The position numbers were made by a program, and so were the translations under genes. A stretch of 16,155 nucleotides of DNA from Actinomycetota bacterium. Lineage in GTDB: Bacteria > Actinomycetota > Actinomycetes > S36-B12 > UBA10799. Shown one piece after another: positions 14,801 through 16,155 of this stretch (positions are counted from its first letter, which is position 1; the number at the start of each line of letters is the position of its first letter). The notes below the pieces were generated by a model. That model worked only from the letters and a program-made list of their open reading frames with translations. It did no database searches and was not told the DNA's origin. The stretch covers positions 1-16,155 of the forward strand of contig JAUPKM010000320.1 in assembly GCA_030837445.1 (NCBI GenBank), in the 5' to 3' direction.

Positions 14801-15673
14801 ACCCGGGCCTATATCGCCGACGTATCCGGCGGCCCCGCGTCGGTGATTAACACCGCCACTAACGCCGTGGTCGCCACCATCAGCCTAGACACAGCCTCGC
14901 TTGCGGTTGCAGCCAACCCGACAAGTAACCGCGTCTACTTCACCGGGACCGACACAGTATCGGTCGTTGACACCGCCACCAACGCCATCATCGCCACCGT
15001 CCCTGTGGGCTTGGGACCTACCTCCATGGCGGTCACCCCGAACGGGGCAAAGGCGTACGTCGCCAATTTTTACTCCAATACAGTCTCGGTGATCAACGCC
15101 GCCACCAATACCGTCTCCAGGGTGATCACAGGGATTAATTACCCATACGGTGTTGTGGTAAGCCCTGACGGAACGCGTGCCTACGTCACCAGTCCCGCCG
15201 GATACATGGCAGTGATCGATACCGCCACCGATACCGTTATCGAGAACGCACCAATCCCTGCCAACAACTACGGTGTGGCACTCACCTCGTCAGGAACCCG
15301 CGCGTACCTCACCACTGGCAACCTGATTAGTTACAGCAGCTCAAACATCGGCGCGATCACCGTGCTGAGCATCACCAACTCCCCAGCGGGGGCCGCTGGC
15401 AACGGTGGAGCGGGCGGCCGAGGCGGAAACGCCGGAGTTATCGGTAACGGGGGCAACGGCGGCGCAGGCGGCGCGGGAGGGCCGAGCAACGGTGCCGGTA
15501 GCGGCGCAGCAGGTTCCTCAGGCGCGAACGGCACCTCAGGCCCCGGCGGCGCAGCAGGCAACGGCGGTGCCGGCGGAGCAGGCGGAGTCGGCACCAGCGG
15601 CGGTAGGGGCGGCGACGGCGGGCGGGGCGGCAACGGGGGCACTGGACTGGCCGTGCAACCCGCTGTGAACTGA
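11804..15673 (+). CDS. Exported PGRS protein with an internal YVTN-type double beta-propeller
   Basis: A 1289-residue protein. Residues 1-33 are a Sec signal peptide (GGLAVALGIGAAAGSL, cleavage after VAGA). Residues 34-250 are a Ser/Pro/Ala/Thr-rich linker. PGRS block 1 (about 257-590) is made of GGNGG, GGAGG and related units. Residues about 596-1188 hold 14 repeats of about 42 residues of the form (T/V)ATI-x-VG-x2-P-x-GVA(V/I)NP-x-GTRAYVTN-x4-TVSV(I/V)DT-x-TNAV, i.e. YVTN/YNCE propeller blades. PGRS block 2 (about 1190-1280) is shorter. There is no PE domain and no YxxxD/E type VII motif was found in the N-terminal part, so Sec export to the envelope or surface is inferred. YVTN propellers are found in surface proteins and bind partners or ligands; no enzyme motif is evident. 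ATG at 11804 follows a GGGGGGA. The recent ISL3 insertion lies just upstream. Confidence 0.9.
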   Translation: MRASVFVGRVGGLAVALGIGAAAGSLTSGVAGASPDESTDSSVRGEATSAGATRDGSSGSRSRDARPAAPERLSGGRESGGVKGAHGPVVKNDSDITTASGRVESDGLTSAPPAESVLPPVRVSTEVVGDRLLRPTASVPVELTPSTPTFIDLVPGVAETVPAAPVMAPAAAAASGVVEAVDGVWSGSFPGAPLESAAAWTVVAAARREIGAAQSTAATVAVASYPTTPIAAGAATGAVTANPVADLFRFFVGDGTAENPNGGVLIGNGYSWTEATCAGASSCTGGNGGLIGSGGNGYNGGDGGSAGWFGNGGNGGAAATPHGSGGNGGSGGLLLGNGGNGGAGGASADATKAGGSGGLGGNAGWLSLWGDGGSGGAGGVGALGSAAVLIGAGGSGGAGGQGGAGGNGSFIFGRPGDGGAGGAGGAGGRGIDGSDATSPGGAGGNGTDGGSGGIGGAGGQAGTGRILFLISQPGNGGAGGAGGAAGIGGNGGNGAPGDATNLNGGNGGNGGNPGRPGDGGAGGDAPSGGTPGVDGAKGGITAGGNGGNGGAGYTALTAGVSGGIGGNGGNGGAAGNGGNGGAAGNGTSGGQGSTTVEVAATINSPAFRTPAGVAFNPTGTRAYITNRDGDTVSVVDTATNSVATTINVGNDPDWVTVNPAGTRAYVTNSSDDTVSVIDLNTNAVTATISVGNQPNGVAVNPSGTRAYVSTSQGVSVIDTATNAVIDTIDIGYWASGIAATESYAYATVSYNGAKVVVIDSSTNAVTATISVGPDYLRGIAVDPNGTRAYVVDGYKNLSVINTTTNTVTATYDLGNGNSLGLAVDPTGNQLFITGSQDYNSGYEVLVFDTVSNTVTATIALNLPSGNQEGNIAASSTRAYATNPSGTVVVIDTANNSVATAIGIANPTGVAVNPAGTRTYVTNQAGASVSVVDTATNTVTQGIPVGTTPVAVAINPAGTRAYVTNRDSGTVSVIDTNTNTVTATISVGGYPVGVAINPAGTRAYIADVSGGPASVINTATNAVVATISLDTASLAVAANPTSNRVYFTGTDTVSVVDTATNAIIATVPVGLGPTSMAVTPNGAKAYVANFYSNTVSVINAATNTVSRVITGINYPYGVVVSPDGTRAYVTSPAGYMAVIDTATDTVIENAPIPANNYGVALTSSGTRAYLTTGNLISYSSSNIGAITVLSITNSPAGAAGNGGAGGRGGNAGVIGNGGNGGAGGAGGPSNGAGSGAAGSSGANGTSGPGGAAGNGGAGGAGGVGTSGGRGGDGGRGGNGGTGLAVQPAVN
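12650..13575 (+). repeat. PGRS repeat block 1
   Basis: Degenerate GGCAACGGNGGN / GGNGCGGGNGGN units encode Gly-Gly-Asn/Ala triplets. This gives very high GC and strong purine strand bias. Long proline-rich open frames on the opposite strand are by-products of this repeat. Confidence 0.9.
13590..15370 (+). repeat. Fourteen YVTN-type propeller repeats (about 126 bp period)
   Basis: The coding repeats share a core of ACCCGCGCCTACGTCACCAA-like bases (TRAYVTN) and GTGATCGACACCGCCACCAA-like bases (VIDTATN), with the copies diverged from each other. Fourteen copies would make two seven-bladed propellers. Confidence 0.85.
15388..15660 (+). repeat. PGRS repeat block 2
   Basis: A second, shorter Gly-Gly-Asn/Ala block ends the protein. 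It is of the same type as block 1, so the propeller is sandwiched between two PGRS blocks. Confidence 0.88.
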
Positions 15674-15762
15674 GCCCCGCCTGCAGTTCCCTGGCAAGCG
15701 GCCCTAGTCGCCAGAGTTGGCGGACTTCAGTGCACCTCGGCAGTAGCTTTGGTTCGCGTACC

Positions 15763-15780
15763 TATATACCCCTGGGGGTC
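15763..15780. promoter_or_regulatory. CsoR-like palindrome in the intergenic region
   Basis: TATATACCCCTGGGGGTC contains ACCCC-TG-GGGGT (15768-15779), arms of five around two bases, with an AT-rich left shoulder. It resembles operators of copper- or formaldehyde-sensing CsoR/FrmR-type repressors. No metal-handling gene is in view on either side, and the rest of 15674-15875 shows no gene. Confidence 0.3.
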
Positions 15781-15875
15781 GGTGGTGGTCGACTTCCTGG
15801 GGGGTTCGCCGTCGTTGAGCGCAGGTCACGCAACACGGCAGGGCTCTAGAGGGCTTGGTCAGTCCCGAAAAGCAA

Positions 15876-15900
15876 AAAACCCCTGCTGAGCAGGGGTTTT
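15876..15900 (-). terminator. Rho-independent terminator of tRNA-Lys
   Basis: AAAACCCCTGC (15876-15886) and GCAGGGGTTTT (15890-15900) form an 11-bp perfect stem with a TGA loop. On the minus strand the stem is followed by a run of T (TTTTTTGCTTTT overall), starting directly after the tRNA 3' end. With T residues also on the plus side it may act in both directions and end the PGRS-propeller transcript. Confidence 0.85.
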
Positions 15901-15905
15901 GCTGG

Positions 15906-15978
<73 letters not shown>

Positions 15979-15987
15979 ATCGGGCTG

Positions 15988-15993
15988 AGAATA
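15988..15993 (-). promoter_or_regulatory. Candidate -10 element of the tRNA-Lys promoter
   Basis: TATTCT on the minus strand (plus AGAATA) fits TANNNT and lies nine bases before the first base of the tRNA. TTCACC lies 18 bases further upstream as a possible -35. The spacing suits a promoter starting close to the mature 5' end. Confidence 0.45.
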
Positions 15994-16132
15994 ACAGGCG
16001 TGCGCTGGTGAGGTGAAATCCGCGATCCCCGCCGCTGACCTGGCAAGTCGCGCGTCCACGCGGGTCGCACCTAGACTGGCCGAAGTCAGCGGGGTGCCCC
16101 GGCCCCGTCGAGCAACGAGGTGGGAGCCCAGG

Positions 16133-16155
16133 ATGCGACAGGTCCGATCGGCGCG
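16133..16155 (+). CDS. Start of a further gene (3' partial)
   Basis: ATG at 16133 follows GGGAG (16122-16126) with six bases between, and a TAGACT -10-like hexamer lies at 16072-16077. Only MRQVRSA and part of the next codon are visible, a basic start that could begin a signal peptide. In mycobacteria the L,D-transpeptidase gene ldtB lies near bcp, so it is one candidate by synteny, but the seven residues cannot confirm this. Confidence 0.4.

Noticed and set aside
15331..15642. Minus-strand proline-rich open frame of 103 residues
   Set aside because: Antisense of the second PGRS block.

Overview
The window is high-GC DNA from a mycobacterium, most likely an environmental (non-tuberculous, Mycolicibacterium-type) species. 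The evidence is the end of a type I fatty acid synthase followed by acpS, an M20 peptidase, a divergent bcp / DUF3618 pair, a PGRS-type glycine-rich protein, a hemophore-like protein and a DUF2510 protein. The order fas - acpS - M20 peptidase - bcp - DUF3618 matches the core gene order known from Mycobacterium tuberculosis (Rv2524c to Rv2520c).

Region 1 (1-3932) is conserved core. The fas C-terminal ketosynthase domain runs directly into acpS, whose product activates the FAS carrier domain, and then an M20 metallopeptidase. Bcp (peroxiredoxin, minus strand) and a small DUF3618 membrane protein (plus strand) diverge from one intergenic region.

Region 2 (3971-8418) is envelope and signalling. 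A secreted M15/ARB_07466-like protein (minus) diverges from a large orphan regulator with three near-identical PAS-like repeats, a fourth PAS domain and a SpoIIE/PP2C phosphatase domain. Three small exported proteins follow: an Asp-rich one (minus), a Cys/Tyr/Pro-rich one and a hemophore-family one (both plus).

Region 3 (8419-11682) is accessory and eroded. It holds a twice-frameshifted serine resolvase remnant, a DUF2510 membrane protein, an ABM-domain protein with an unusual C-terminal tail, an AT-richer stretch packed with palindromes, and a complete ISL3-family insertion sequence (1463 bp, 22/23 inverted repeats, 8-bp target duplication AACAATCC).

Region 4 (11683-16155) carries a 1289-residue exported protein built as PGRS - 14 YVTN-type beta-propeller repeats - PGRS, with a Sec signal peptide and no PE domain. 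After about 200 bases with a CsoR-like palindrome come a terminator and tRNA-Lys(CTT) on the minus strand. The first codons of a further plus-strand gene lie at the right edge.

The stretch between DUF3618 and tRNA-Lys looks like a variable segment in an otherwise conserved neighbourhood. No CRISPR array, toxin-antitoxin pair or recognisable defence operon was seen. The best candidates for something undescribed are the Cys-bearing triple-repeat PAS phosphatase, the PGRS/double-propeller fusion and the palindrome cluster at 10074-10174.
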